From Microvelia longipes (Eukaryota; Arthropoda; Insecta; Hemiptera; Veliidae): DNA of 64,000 nt. Where the stretch lies: positions 58,805,281 through 58,869,280 of the forward strand of contig JACMZG010000008.1 in the NCBI GenBank assembly GCA_018340805.1. Reading direction: 5' to 3'. Below the pieces are notes generated by a model. The model worked only from the letters and a program-made list of their open reading frames with translations. It did not search any database and had not been told where the DNA came from. This document shows, in pieces, positions 23,937-35,199 of this stretch. Each line of letters opens with the position of its first letter. Position 1 is the first letter of the stretch. Position numbers and translations under genes: made by a program.

Positions 23937-23992
23937 CAATAATCTGGCGTTTCTTTCACTATTAAAATAGTGAAAGAAACGCCAGATTATTG
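23937..23992. repeat. perfect 27-bp inverted repeat with 2-base loop
   Basis: The left arm (starting CAATAATCTGGCGTTTCTTT, 27 bases) is followed by two A and then its exact reverse complement. It lies just beyond the 3' side of the decayed minus-strand LINE ORF1 (24084-24915). Confidence 0.9.
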
Positions 23993-24083
23993 ATTATAAA
24001 ATTATTACCTATTGTTTGAGTATCACTATTTTCTTTCTTTTTGCAAGGTTCTTTATTGGATACATTGTTATTTTTATTTACTT

Positions 24084-24915
24084 TTATATTTTCTTTTTTA
24101 TCTTCTTTTTTATATTCTTTCTGTTTAATTTTTTTATTAGTTTTTTAATTTTATTTTTAGAATGCTTATTTATTGGTTGTTTATAGTTTTTCTCTAATTG
24201 GTCATATTTTTCTTCTTTATTCATGTCATCCTCTTTTTCCTCAAAACCATTAATAGATTCATCTATGGTTTTGTTCTCTATTGAGCTATTATCTGACAGA
24301 TCAGACTGTTTAGACTCTTCATTCGATGAATACGCATCATTTCTCCATTCTTTGCCATTTACAAACAGTTTATCTGCTTTAATTACAGCATGATTTCCTT
24401 TATTCCTCTCACTTTTCATTATAGGCAGTAGTGTCTTTCTAATATTTCTTGTTTCTTCGTCGTGGTCTTCAAACATCATAATATCCAAATGTTTTAAACG
24501 CTTTCCTGCAAACAGGACTTCTAACTTTTTTCTACATGTTGTGAAGGCTACTAGAAGAGTTGTTTTGCCGTTACTTTCATTATTACTCTTGTGTTTGTTT
24601 AAATCTCTGACGAAATCTATATCATAAGATTGACAATCAATTTTCATTACGTTCCTCAATAGATCGATCACGGCTTTCCTCTACGGTGTCAACTTTATCC
24701 ATACCTACGAAAATTAAGTTTCTTTTTCAAACTTCTCTCAGTAAGTATTCAACCGATTTTTTAACGGAATTAAATTCTCTTTGTAATTCACCGACTGCAG
24801 TAAACTTATTTTCAAGCTGGTCAAATCTTAATGTAAGATTATTGTTAATGGTTGCCATAGCGTCTTGAATACTGCTTCTTAACATACTTGCCATACTGTT
24901 ATTTTTCTCATCCAT
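24084..24915 (-). pseudogene. decayed LINE ORF1, homologous to the ORF1 at 39215-40108
   Basis: From 24915 the product starts MDEKNNSMASML and has a coiled-coil-like stretch (RFDQLENKF). It meets a TGA after YLLREV, continues RNLIFVGMDKVDTVEE, shifts frame near 24675, then reads IDLLRNVMKIDCQSYDIDFV and on to MMFEDHDEETRNIRKTLLP. Each block aligns in order with the intact ORF1 at 39.2 kb (RNIVIEGL, DLIRKNLQINCQDNDIDFIR, FEDLDFTTRNKIKQLMP). The tail is Lys/Glu-rich. One stop and one frameshift make it a relic of a related LINE lineage. No ORF2 follows, so the element is truncated or interrupted. Confidence 0.72.
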
Positions 24916-27590
24916 TCTTCTTAAAGTTTGAAAAGAAATATAATTAAGATTAACAGTCGTTACTGTAAATTAAACCAAATATTATTGTTTTTATTTAGAT
25001 AACAATACTGAGATACGAGTAATCTCTCTACTCTTCCTTCCTCCTAAATTAATGATTTAATTTATTGATTGTCCAGTAGAGTGCAACTAATCATCAATAC
25101 GCATGCGCTTCTGCATAGATATAACTATTATTTGAGGAGGGGTATTCATTCAATAAATCTAGTTTTAATCAATGAACTCTATCTTGATTGAAATAAAACT
25201 ACTGATAATAATGTAAAACGTACCTCTTTTATAAGGTTATGAATATCCAACAAACATTTTATTTTGGCATAAAATAAATGTAAAATAATCGATGAAATGT
25301 TCAAATATAATAAAAAATACACACAACGAACAATACTATATACTGATACTAAATTGACGGTGATTACTGTATTAATTCTTTTAAAATAATTAAAACACGA
25401 AGAGCTAGAAAGTAAAGCGTGTTGATCTAAACGCCGCCATATTGCAACTCCTCAATATTATAAGCATAATTTTCTGGTAAAAATTTCCTAATAGGTGAAA
25501 AGCAATGGACTTAGTAACCTTCCTAACATCTCAGCTACAAACGAATGCCTTTGAGAGTTAAGTTTCTACTTAACTAGTGTAAGTGTATGGTATATGTATA
25601 TTTGGAATCAGAAGACCAAATGTAATCGATCCCTTCTCACTCCCATTCCACTTCCTTTACTTGAACAACGTCATAAGAAGTAATTTTTTGATGAAATTTG
25701 CTAAAACGATTAAAATGATTAAATTATACCTTTATCTTATTTTATCTTTATCTTGTTAAATCTTTAAAGTTGTTAAGTTCTTCGTGGAGAGTAGAGTATA
25801 AGTGGAAATCCAATATATTTTGCCACATTTTGCTGATTACTTATGGAACTTTTAGTTAAGTTTTATCAGTGAAAATAAATAACGTCATTATAGCTTATTA
25901 TAAATGTTTGAAACAATTAAGTCAGTTGGTTAAAGTATAAATAGAGTCGCAGTAAATTTAGTTAGAGTGAAGTTGTCTCTCTCGTTTACTCTGGTTATTA
26001 TGTAGTCTCTTATCCGGAGTTGAAGACAAGAGCTCGAGGCTTATCCTAAGGAGAACTAAGTATAGAAGAAAAGGAAGTACTTGGCGTTATGAAACCCTTG
26101 AAGCTTTCTTACTCATCTTATCCCGTCCCTTGGATCCAAGGATTTTTAGGCCCTTATATTTCTAAGTAAAGATAGCTGAGCTTGCGAATCCACACTCTAA
26201 TAAAGTTTTTCTTACAAATACAGCGTTGGAGATGGCGGTGCTTGTGTGATGACGTCCCTATCGAAACACCTTGACACCTACTCTTCCAGCTAGATGTGCC
26301 TTTATCTCGGTTATGTACTGCCATCCTATACCCGTATGGTTCATCTATACCCACGACTATCCCTTATTACTCTCTCACGACTCTTACTCTTAACCCTCAC
26401 AGTTTCTCTCTAATCTACTTAACTCTCCATTCCAATCAATAACCTAACTAAATATTTTTTTCATAACCTTAATCAATAAGCTCAATCGATGTCTCAACAC
26501 AAAAAATCAGGTACCTTAGTACTTTTCCTCCGAATTTTGGACTTGCTTTGCTCGTCCTCTGAATATTATGTTTACCTGTAATTTTTGATAACATCAAAAA
26601 AGGTTATTATGATTTCGAGAAGCACAACTACACCTTAAATATGACTGTAGTGCCTAGCTACAACTCTCATAGCATAGAGACATTAAGAATAGTACTTTGC
26701 ACAGACATACTAATTTAAAAAAACAGATAGACAGCATGGTGAACTACTCAGAACGACGTAAAAGTGCCTAAAACATATGATTTTCATGTTATCTCAGTTT
26801 CAGTTTTTTCCGTGAAAAAATCTCTTTTCCTGTAACTTACAGTAAAAGCTAAAGAAAAGTAAAAATACATCTTAGATGGCATTTGAAAGCTCAAACTAGG
26901 TTCTTTCAATCGAGGGTCTTAATTAATAATTAGTAACATGTTTTGATTATTAGGAAATATATAAAATAAAAATGCTAATATCTCAAAAAGTTTTTAAAGC
27001 ATGAAAAAAAGAAATCCTTAAATGACCTTAAAGTATTTGAGAATTGTTATATCAGTAATAATTTATTTAAACGTTAATCTTATACAGACTAAGAGTGCAA
27101 TCTGGGATGCGAACTCCAGAACTTAGTGGGGTTAGAGGACAGTACAAATTTTAAAGCTTTAACTAACTTAACTGCGGAGGCGGTATGGTAGAATTAATTA
27201 TAATTTGCCTGTAGGAAAAGTATTGCGATCGCCGTAATTATGTTAAACTCATTTGTCATATTAATTATCCGTTTGAGACACTTTTATGTCGTTCTGAGTA
27301 GTTTCCATGCTGTGTGTGCCTCTATCATGCATAACCCCCGCTGTGTTCACAGTAGAGAGTTGAAAAAAGCACAAACTATTTTTAAACCACATTAACTTAT
27401 TTATCTGAGTAATCATAATTTGTGAAAATTCTGTATTTTTAAAATGTTTGGAATTTAGAAAATGGGACCAATCGAGTTGAAATTTGGCCTAAATATACTT
27501 AAAGAAGAGATGTATAGATCGACTAAATTTAATTTGATCATCGCCCTACATTTTAAAGATATTGACTTTTGGATTTTCAAACCTTGTAAA
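24916..27590. other. intergenic sequence with a family A tail fragment
   Basis: Mostly unrecognised. At 26510-26580 a family A tail is visible on the minus strand (CAGGTACCTTAGTACTTTTC, then 'ttggacttgctttgctcgtc'). A less AT-rich stretch at 26000-26400 carries no convincing exon. Confidence 0.5.
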
Positions 27591-27599
27591 ACCAAAATA

Positions 27600-28567
27600 C
27601 GAGGTGTGTTCAAAAAGTATCGCGAATTTTGAATTTTCGCGGGTTACGTGTATTCGAATTTCAATTTTTTTGTGGCGTTATCTTGGTACTCATGTCTCTC
27701 ACTTATGCCGACAACCTCGGCCATTTTGAATGTTCACTTAATTGTTGACAGCTGCTTTGCTTGCACGTGTTTTGGATCGTCTTCGATTTTTACCTATTCA
27801 AAAAAATGGATCAAAGAACGTGTATCAAATTTTGTGTTAAAAACGAAATTAAGTGCGCGGATGCATTCCAAATGTTGACGACCCAAATTTGCTCCAGAGG
27901 GTCATAACTGGTGACGAATCGTGGGTTTATGGTTATGACGTGGAAACCAAAGCTCAATCATCTCAATGGAAGCTGCCGCACGAACCAAGACCGAAAAAAG
28001 CGCGCCAAGTTCGGTCGAATGTGAAAGTTTTGCTGACAGTTTTCTTCGATTGCAGGGGCGTGGTGCATCATGAGTTCTTGCCACAGGGTAGAACGGTCAT
28101 AAGGAATATTACCTGCAAGTTATGCGCAATTTGCGCGAAGCAATCCGCCAAAAACGCCCGGATTTGTGGAAGAACAAAAATTGGCTTTTGCACCACGATA
28201 ACGCCCCTGCTCACACATCGTTGCTTGTGCGCGACTTTTTGGCCAAAAACAACACACTAATGATGCCGCAGCCACCGTATTCCCTAGATCTGGCCCCCGG
28301 TGACTTTTTCTTGTTCCCTCAACTGAAGAGACCCATGAAAGGAAGACGTTATGCTACGCTTGACGAGATAAAGACGGCATCGAAAAAGGAACTGAACAAG
28401 ATAAAAAAAAAGATTTTTTTGAAGTGCTTAGAAGATTGGAAAAACCGTTGGCACAAGTGTATAATATCTCATGGGGATTACTTTGAAGGGGACAAAATAG
28501 ATATTCATGAATAATAAATAATTTTTGAAAAAACACAAAATTCGCGATACTTTTTGAACGCACCTCG
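27600..28567 (+). mobile_element. mariner element with internal deletion
   Basis: The termini are about 32-base inverted repeats (CGAGGTGTGTTCAAAAAGTA... left; one mismatch to the right end) flanked by TA dinucleotides at 27598-27599 and 28568-28569, the target-site duplication of Tc1/mariner elements. At 968 bases it is about 330 shorter than a typical mariner; the missing part is the middle of the N-terminal domain. TIR conservation suggests a fairly recent copy that is mobilisable in trans. Confidence 0.92.
27806..28514 (+). pseudogene. mariner transposase (D,D34D), deleted and frameshifted
   Basis: The start at 27806 reads MDQRTCIKFCVKNEIKCADA, the first part of the paired-like HTH domain. 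Near 27872 the sequence jumps to the catalytic part: TGDESWVYGYD (first Asp), then after a frameshift near 28115 HHDNAPAHT (second Asp) and YSLDLAPGDFFLF (third Asp). Thirty-four residues lie between the second and third Asp, as in mariner. About 120 residues, including most DNA-binding residues, are missing, so it cannot be active. The C-terminus ends with a stop just before the right TIR. Confidence 0.9.
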
Positions 28568-28904
28568 TATTCATTTTACTTTATGCTTCGAACTTGCAAG
28601 CTTGCAACTGTTTTTTGACGTATTACATATAGCTAGAAATGGAAAGTTTCGCTAAACGTATTTTTTTGTGGTTGAGGGCTTTTGAAACGTTCTTCTTTAG
28701 CCACATTCCGGACTTCAATTAAAAAAAAAATCCGGAAATCAGCTAAAATAGAAGGATATTTAAATTTTGCTTAAAAAACTAAAAGCTTTAACTAACCGTA
28801 AGTTATAATACCCAACCTACATTAGGTTACTTTATTATTTTAAGTTCGAGCGTATTACTACTAAGTACTACCCCATGCCATCTTTACTCTTAAGCTTTGG
28901 GTAA

Positions 28905-29260
28905 AGATGACATTCTGAGGACGAGCGAAGCTAGTCCGAAGTTATATTCTCCTAGACATTAGATCATTTTTTTTTATTCTTAGGTAAATCATAGCGAAAC
29001 CGAAGTTATATCCTCCTAGACATTAGACCACTGTTTTATTAATAAACTGCGTAGGCTTCCGCGGTTATTGTCATGAAGATTTAGGTCTTCCGGTAGTGAC
29101 CGCGTCAAAACGAAGACCAACGTCACCACAAAACGTCGGATTCTTCATCTACATTCACGCGGTCACCACCGAAAGACCTAAATCTTCACTGTTTTATTCT
29201 TAAGTAAATCATAGCTACACCGAAGTCATATCCTCCTAGACACAGATTTATTTCATTATT
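28905..29260. repeat. three short direct repeats interrupted by a foldback (29072-29189)
   Basis: The block 'ccgaagttatatcctcctag' occurs three times (about 28938, 29000, 29214) with a shared 'attcttaggtaaatcatagc'. Between the second and third lies an inverted repeat with arms 29072-29105 and 29157-29189 (TGAAGATTTAGGTCTTCCGG and its complement). Confidence 0.7.
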
Positions 29261-29269
29261 CTGAGTTTA

Positions 29270-29690
29270 AAGATACCGTCTAAATGTTGATAAATATGGT
29301 TTTCATAACTTTTAAGATAAAGAAAAGAAAGGGAGTCTTTCCACCGAAAACTTTGTTAATTTACAAAATTACGCAAATTTTGTATTTTCTTATTTGTTTG
29401 TCAGGCACTGATGATGGCCCTTTGTTAGGTCGAAAGCGTTTTGTAAATAAACAAATTCTTTGTGGAGACACTTTCTTTTTTTTAAGATTGATTCCATTCA
29501 TGCTCTTCCTTGAATAAATATCCATGATACAGTATCCTAGTATATATTAATTACGAAATGTTTTTATTAGTTAGGTTCTACATAAGGTTATGCAAATATT
29601 AAATATATTTATTTCAGTGACTCTTATGTCTTAAATTTAGCGAGAGCAGAGAATTTAGTAATAATTTGTTATGAATAATAAAATTTATTT
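29270..29690 (+). other. unassigned sequence with a hammerhead-like core
   Basis: CTGATGA (29408-29414), GGCC/GGTC that can pair, then GAAA (29432-29435). Flanks ATTTGTTT and AAACAAAT can pair as an outer stem. Such cores occur in Penelope-like and related elements. The stem III/cleavage part does not fit well, so this is only a candidate. Confidence 0.25.
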
Positions 29691-29694
29691 TGAC

Positions 29695-30110
29695 AAGGTG
29701 GACTTTACGTCGGGCGAATTCCCTTGAATGCGTGGTTTTCCTGCTTAACAACTCAATTTCTTGCTTGAGGTTCCGGTTTATCCTTTATATAAAAATAAAG
29801 TTACTCAATTATCAAGTATTGCTCGTAACTCAATCTGTCTGTATTTTTCAAAGGAAATGCGGATAATTATCCAGGTATAGTTATACAAAACTAGGCCTCT
29901 AAAACTGTTTAAAGCTAAAGTAGTGTATCATAAAAGTATTTAGTACATTTTAATTGAAAATACAGACAAAATGAGTTACGATCAGTGCCTGATAACTGTG
30001 TACCTGCTTAGGTTATAAAGCATTAACCAGAACATTAAGCAAGAAATAGGTTGTTAAGCACGAAAACACAAGCATTCCTAGGGGAATTCGCCGACTGCGG
30101 ACAAGCACAG
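29695..30110. repeat. family B palindrome, diverged copy
   Basis: The arms start 'cgtcgggcgaattcccttg' and end 'ggggaattcgccgactgcgg', with the inner blocks 'tacagacaaaatgagttacg' and its complement 'cgtaactcaatctgtctgta' facing each other. It is the same architecture as 31745-32406 but more diverged. Confidence 0.7.
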
Positions 30111-30141
30111 AAATTATTAGAAGTAGGGATTCACAAAATAA

Positions 30142-30143
<2 letters not shown>

Positions 30144-30192
<49 letters not shown>

Positions 30193-30212
30193 TATATAAT
30201 ATATATATATTT
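30144..30212. repeat. (TA)n microsatellite
   Basis: About 70 bases of TA with two AA/TT breaks, just outside the family B palindrome. Confidence 0.97.
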
Positions 30213-30589
30213 ATTTATTTATTGGACAAGGCTTATTGCGATCGATCCACAGAATTTCATATCGATATTGGTCTCCATTTTAATAACATTGACAATTGAT
30301 AATTAAATTTTAAAACATTAACGGCCAATAGATTTTAATTTTTCGATATTCGACACATCGTAAGATAGGGAAACTTTTTGTAAATTGGTAGTAGAAATTC
30401 GATTACTATTGCTGTTTTAGTTTGTAAGTTACTGGCGATGCTATATATTTTTGGCGCAATACCTAAAATTATGTGAAAAAGTTAGTGTAGATCTGTCAAA
30501 ATCTTGTCGTTTCACTGGATAACACTTAAATTTTTAATCGTTTGATATATTGATAAAATATAGTGCCAATTATGTCTACAGGTCTTTAC

Positions 30590-30650
30590 AGAACTAATCG
30601 TAATAAACAAACCTGGGTTTATGCTTTGTTTATATTTTTCGCCTTTTTAT
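30590..30650. repeat. left member of a long-range inverted repeat
   Basis: 'aataaacaaacctgggttta' through 'tttttcgcctttt' is the near-exact reverse complement of 35200-35262. The pair brackets the transposase relic and the family B nest and could be the termini of one older element about 4.7 kb long including later insertions. Confidence 0.55.
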
Positions 30651-30934
30651 AAGTTATTTATAAAATGTAAAACATTTCTTAAAAGATATGCATTCAACAG
30701 AAATCACAATTTATGGGGTTACTTGTAACGTTATTACATAAAACTTACTGTTAGTAATAGGTATAATGGTAGTAAAATAATATTCACCGTCAATTTATTT
30801 TACAATAAATTATCATTAATTGATCATTGATTAGAACAAATAACTCGATATAAATTCTAAACGAAACAAACGAAAAGAAAATCATTGATTAATGAAGAAT
30901 TGATAGAAACAATAATTAGATTTACATCAAATAT

Positions 30935-31660
30935 TTAAAATTTTCGATGTGTTTTTGTATGCAAAGCCTTGGACGTCGCCTGACTACCATCCGTTGCCTT
31001 GTCTATAATGGTATATCTTCTAACAATTAGAAAGATTATTTCTTAAGAAATCAAGGTAAGATCTACTATGCATGTTTGAAGGCAATTCAAATGGTCCAAC
31101 AAGTTTATTACCTGTAATTCTAGCTCATAAATTAATGCTAAATCATCTTTGAAATGACCCATGATGAATGTTTTGGAGGTTTTCCAATGTATACTCATGT
31201 TGATTGTGATAATTAAATACACTGTCGCGGGTAAGTATTGACTTGTTAGTCTAAAAAATACTTTTTAAAAAATCGCCATCATCAACATCCCTGTGTAGAC
31301 AGCATGCATCTACATAAATACACCCTTAATCGAAAATAATTTTCATTGAAAGCCTACACTTTATATGTGAAATGGATGAAATCCAACAGACAGTATTGTA
31401 ATGAAAACTTTCCATTCGGATACACCCAAAGTTCGAGCTATCGTCCAAAAGCTGTTTGTCGGACTGTTTACAACTGTATCAATACTATCATCTACATCAT
31501 TATTCGCCGGCACTTGCTCACGAGGAGCTCTTCGAAAATTACCTCTCCCGCGGAGAGCAGTGTGTAACCTGACGAATGCTGCTGCACATGGTACTATTCG
31601 ATCAGGAAACCGGACTCTGTACTCCCTATGTACAGCTAGGCATTTCCATTGGAAAAGCCA
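30935..31660 (-). pseudogene. decayed transposase with HTH (DUF4817-like) and DDE-type pieces
   Basis: On the minus strand, frames that shift repeatedly read REYRVRFPDRIVPCAAAFVR, then LHTALRGRGNFRRAPREQ and FWTIARTLGVSEWKVF, the helix-turn-helix pattern common in insect DUF4817-type transposases. After that come FHPFHI, a FNENYFRLRVYLCRCML piece, YHNQHEYTLENLQNIHHG, and RFSINLWA.ITGNKLVGPFE, which mimic the family's catalytic region (NVWAGI..LIGP). Stops and frameshifts are numerous. I infer an old IS630/Tc1-mariner-like element; the exact family is unsure. Confidence 0.55.
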
Positions 31661-31744
31661 TAAACAAAATGCTTGTCTGCTTATTCGGTATTATTGAATG
31701 CTAGTATTTGTTTTTATAAAATAAAACAAATAGTATTAAATAAA

Positions 31745-32406
31745 AATTCTGGCGCGGTGGTCCGCATGTCGGGCGAATTTCCTTTGGATGCGTGTTTCCG
31801 TGCTTTTTACATTATATAAGTTTACAACTACTAAATAAATAATTCCGGCGCGATGGTCCGCTGTCGGGCGAATTTCATTTAGAATGCTTGTTTCCGTGCT
31901 AAACAACCCATTTCTTGCTTAAGGTTCTGGTTCATGCTTTAGAACCTAAGCAGTTACTCAATTGTCAAGCACTGCTCGTAGCTCATTTTGTCTGTTTTTT
32001 CCAAAGGAAATGCGCATAATCATCCAGTTGTTGTACAAAACCATGCCTCTAAAATTAGAAGTACGCACTATTATTTGCACTAGTTTAAAGCTTAGTTACT
32101 TATCTTTAAGCTTAGTCAGTTATCTTTAAAGGTTTTAGCGCATTTCCTTTGGAAAATACAGACAAAATGAGTTACGAGCAGTGCTTAACAATTGAGTAAC
32201 TGCTTAGGTTCTAAAGCATAACCAGAACCTTAAGCAAGAAATGGTTTGTTTAGCACGGAAACAGGCATTCTAAATGAAATTCGCCCGACAGCGGACCACC
32301 GCGCCGGAATTATTTATTAGTAGTTGTAAACTTATATAATGTAAAAAGCACGGAAACACGCATCCAAAGGAAATTCGCCCGACATGCGGACCACCGCGCC
32401 AGAATT
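31745..32406. repeat. large family B palindrome 1 (arms about 280 bases)
   Basis: From AATTCTGGCGCGGTGGTCCG to its complement at the right end, the sequence folds back on itself with few mismatches. Arms are about 31745-32022 and 32125-32406, with about 100 bases between. Each arm holds two GTCGGGCGAATTTC-type blocks separated by 'acattatataagtttacaac'. A second, similar palindrome lies at 33428-34128. Confidence 0.9.
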
Positions 32407-33066
32407 ATTTTCTAGTTGTAAACTTATATTAGGTAAAAAAACGATAAAATATTATAGACCCTTCCAGGATGTGAACCCAGGTACTCTGGGTTTGAGTGGT
32501 CGTATTGACTCCGGACCACTGGCATTCAACTCAGAGGCCCAAAAAAACATTGAAAACGACACCCTACTCGAAATTTAATTTTCAACGACCGTAATTTTGG
32601 TTTCTATAATTTTTGTGGTTTTTTCGACTTTTTGGTAACTTAAAGTGGTCGTATCGACTTCGGACCGGTTTCATTCGATTCAGCGCCCAAAATTACATAG
32701 AAAACGACACCCTACTCGAAATTTATTTTTTATCGACCTAAATTTTGGTTTTGGGTAATTTTACAATGGTTTTTTCGACTTTTTGGTCACTTAGAGTGGT
32801 CGTATCGACTTCGGACCGGTTTCATTCGATTTAGCATTTTTCAAAAAAACATGAATGATGACCTTTTTCGCGGCAAAAAATATTAACCTGAATTTTGCCG
32901 AATTTTGAAAATTTCGCTGACTCAGCAAACCGGGTTAATGACGTCACAAAAAACCTGGTTTTCAATAGGTTCGTGTCCTCCCCAAGGTTGATTTTTTGTA
33001 CCAAGTTTGGATACAAAATATTAATCCGTTCGAAAGATAGAGTGTTTACAAGAAAGTGTCTAGAAC
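32407..33066 (+). repeat. family B middle part with two units of about 150 bases
   Basis: After the palindrome come a tRNA-3'-half-like piece (GATGTGAACCCAGG) and two tandem units running ACGACACCCTACTCGAAATT to GGTCGTATCGACTTCGGACC, about 150 bases each. Then a 'tcagcaaaccgggttaatga' block leads into the (TA)n tract. The order matches 34129-35060. Confidence 0.8.
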
Positions 33067-33104
33067 ATACATATATATAATAATATATATAATATATATA
33101 TATA

Positions 33105-33156
<52 letters not shown>

Positions 33157-33176
33157 ATATATATATATATATATTA

Positions 33177-33221
<45 letters not shown>

Positions 33222-33250
33222 TATCATATATATATATATATATATAATAT

Positions 33251-33287
<37 letters not shown>

Positions 33288-33288
33288 C
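33067..33288. repeat. (TA)n microsatellite inside a family B element
   Basis: About 220 bases of TA with several AA/TT breaks, preceded by 'aagaaagtgtctagaacata', the same flank as the (TA)n at 16.6 kb. Confidence 0.97.
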
Positions 33289-33412
33289 GTCTCGCGAAAC
33301 TTATTTTTTCGTCATTAGGGACCTCTGAAACGGATTTGTGTCGTGGTCCGAGGTTCAAATTCCGCCATGACGCCTATCCCATTAGGCGAATTTCCAAAGG
33401 AAATTCGCTAAA
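33289..33412 (+). repeat. family B end with tRNA-like piece and perfect palindrome
   Basis: Contains TCGTGGTCCGAGGTTCAAAT (B-box-like), 'gccatgacgcctatccca', then the perfect palindrome GCGAATTTCC-AAA-GGAAATTCGC at about 33386-33408. The same palindrome recurs at 35086-35108. Confidence 0.75.
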
Positions 33413-33427
33413 AACGAAGATACAAAC

Positions 33428-34128
33428 AATTCTGGCGCGGTGGTCCGCATGTCGGGCGAATTTCCTTTGATGCGTGTTTCCGTGCTTTTACATTATATAA
33501 GTTTACAACTACTAAATAAATAATTCTGCGCGGTGGTCCGCTGTCGGGCGAATTTCATGTAGAATGCGTGTTTCCGTGCTAAACAACCCATTTCTTGCTC
33601 ATGCAAGAAACCATGCCCATTGCGTGTTTTCCGGTTCATGCTTTAGAACCTAAGCAGTTACTCAATTCAAGCACTGGCTCGTAACTCATTTTGTCTGTAT
33701 TTTCCAAAGGAAATGCGCATAATTATCCAGTTGTTGTACAAAACTATGCCTCTAAAATTAGAAGTACGCACAATTATTTGCACCAGTTTCAAGCTTAGTT
33801 ATTTATATTTTAGGCTTAGTCAGTTTATCTTTAAGGTTTTAGCGCATTTCCTTTGGAAAATACAGACAAAATGATTACGAGCAGTGCTTGACAATTGAGT
33901 AACTGGTTCTAAAGCACGAACCGGAAACACGCAATGTGCATGGTTCTTGCATAAGCAAGAAATAGGTTGTTTAGCACGGAAACACGCATTCTACATGAAA
34001 TTCGCCCGACATCTGACCACCGCGCCGGAATTATTTATTTAGTAGTTGTAAACTTATATAATGTAAAAAGCACGGAAACACGCATCCAAAGAAAATTCGC
34101 CCGACATGCGGACCACCGCGCCAGAATT
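33428..34128. repeat. large family B palindrome 2
   Basis: Same layout and sequence as 31745-32406, with small indels and an extra 'gcccattgcgtgttttccgg' insertion in each arm, also inverted. The insertion being present in both arms suggests that arm homogenisation or the duplication step happened after it. Confidence 0.9.
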
Positions 34129-35108
34129 ATTTTTTCTAGCTGTAAACTTATATAGGTATAAAACGATTAAAAAATTATTGTTCCTACTAGGATTTGAACC
34201 CAGGTACCTCCTCTGGTTGAGTTTTCGCATCCAACGGAAATTTCGCCCCGACATGCGGACCACCGCGCCAGAATAATTTTCTAGCTGTAAACTTATATTA
34301 AGTAAAAAAAAACTATAAAAAATTATCGACCCTTCCAGGATGTGAACCCAGTACCGTGAGTTTGAGTGGTCGCTATTGACTTCCGACCACTGGCATTCAA
34401 CTCAGAGCGCCCAAAAAAACATTTGAAAACGACACCCTACTGAAATTTAATTTTTAACGAACCGTAATTTTGGTTCATAATTTTTGTGGTTTTTTCGACT
34501 TTTTGGTAACTTAAAGTGGTTTTATCGACTTCAGACCGGTTTCATTCGATTCAGCGCCAAAAAATACATTGAAAACGACACCCTTCTCTAAATTTATTTT
34601 TTATCGACCTAAATTTTGGTCATTGGTAATTTACAATGGTTTTTTGGACTTTTTGGTCACTAAGAGAGGTCGTATCACTTCGTACAGTTTCATTCGATTC
34701 AGCGCCCAAAAATACATAGAAACGACACCCCTACTCGAAATTTATTTTTTATCGACCTAAATTTCGGTTTTTGGTAATTTACAATGGTTTTTTCGACTTT
34801 TTGGTCACTTAGAGTGGTCGTATCGACTTCGGACCGGTTTCATTTGGTTTAGCGTCTCAAAATACATAAATATTGACCTTTTTCGCGGCAAAAAATATTA
34901 ACCCTGAATTTTACCGATTTTTTAAAAATTTCGCTGACTCAGCAAACCAGGTTAATGACGTCACAAAAACCTGGTTTTCAAGAGGGTTCGGTCCTCTCTC
35001 GAAGGTTGATTTTTGTACCAAGTTTGGGTTAAAAAATATTAATCCGTTCGAAAGATTATTAATCCGCCTAATTATCGTATTAGGCGAATTTCCAAAGGAA
35101 ATTCGCTA
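34129..35108 (+). repeat. family B middle part with three units of about 150 bases and closing palindrome
   Basis: Three tandem units of about 150 bases (about 34430, 34575, 34728) follow a tRNA-like piece (GATTTGAACCCAGGTACC). The 'gctgactcagcaaaccaggt' block is present, but the (TA)n tract is absent here. It ends in the palindrome GCGAATTTCCAAAGGAAATT plus CGC. Confidence 0.8.
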
Positions 35109-35199
35109 ACAAGGGACAAAGAGTGCAGCATAATCAATTATTACAAAGAAACAATTAACGATAATTAGGCAAAAACAATAATAATTTGTTATTTTTTTG

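Noticed and set aside
28354..28563. Minus-strand ORF over the mariner
   Set aside because: Antisense to the transposase catalytic region.
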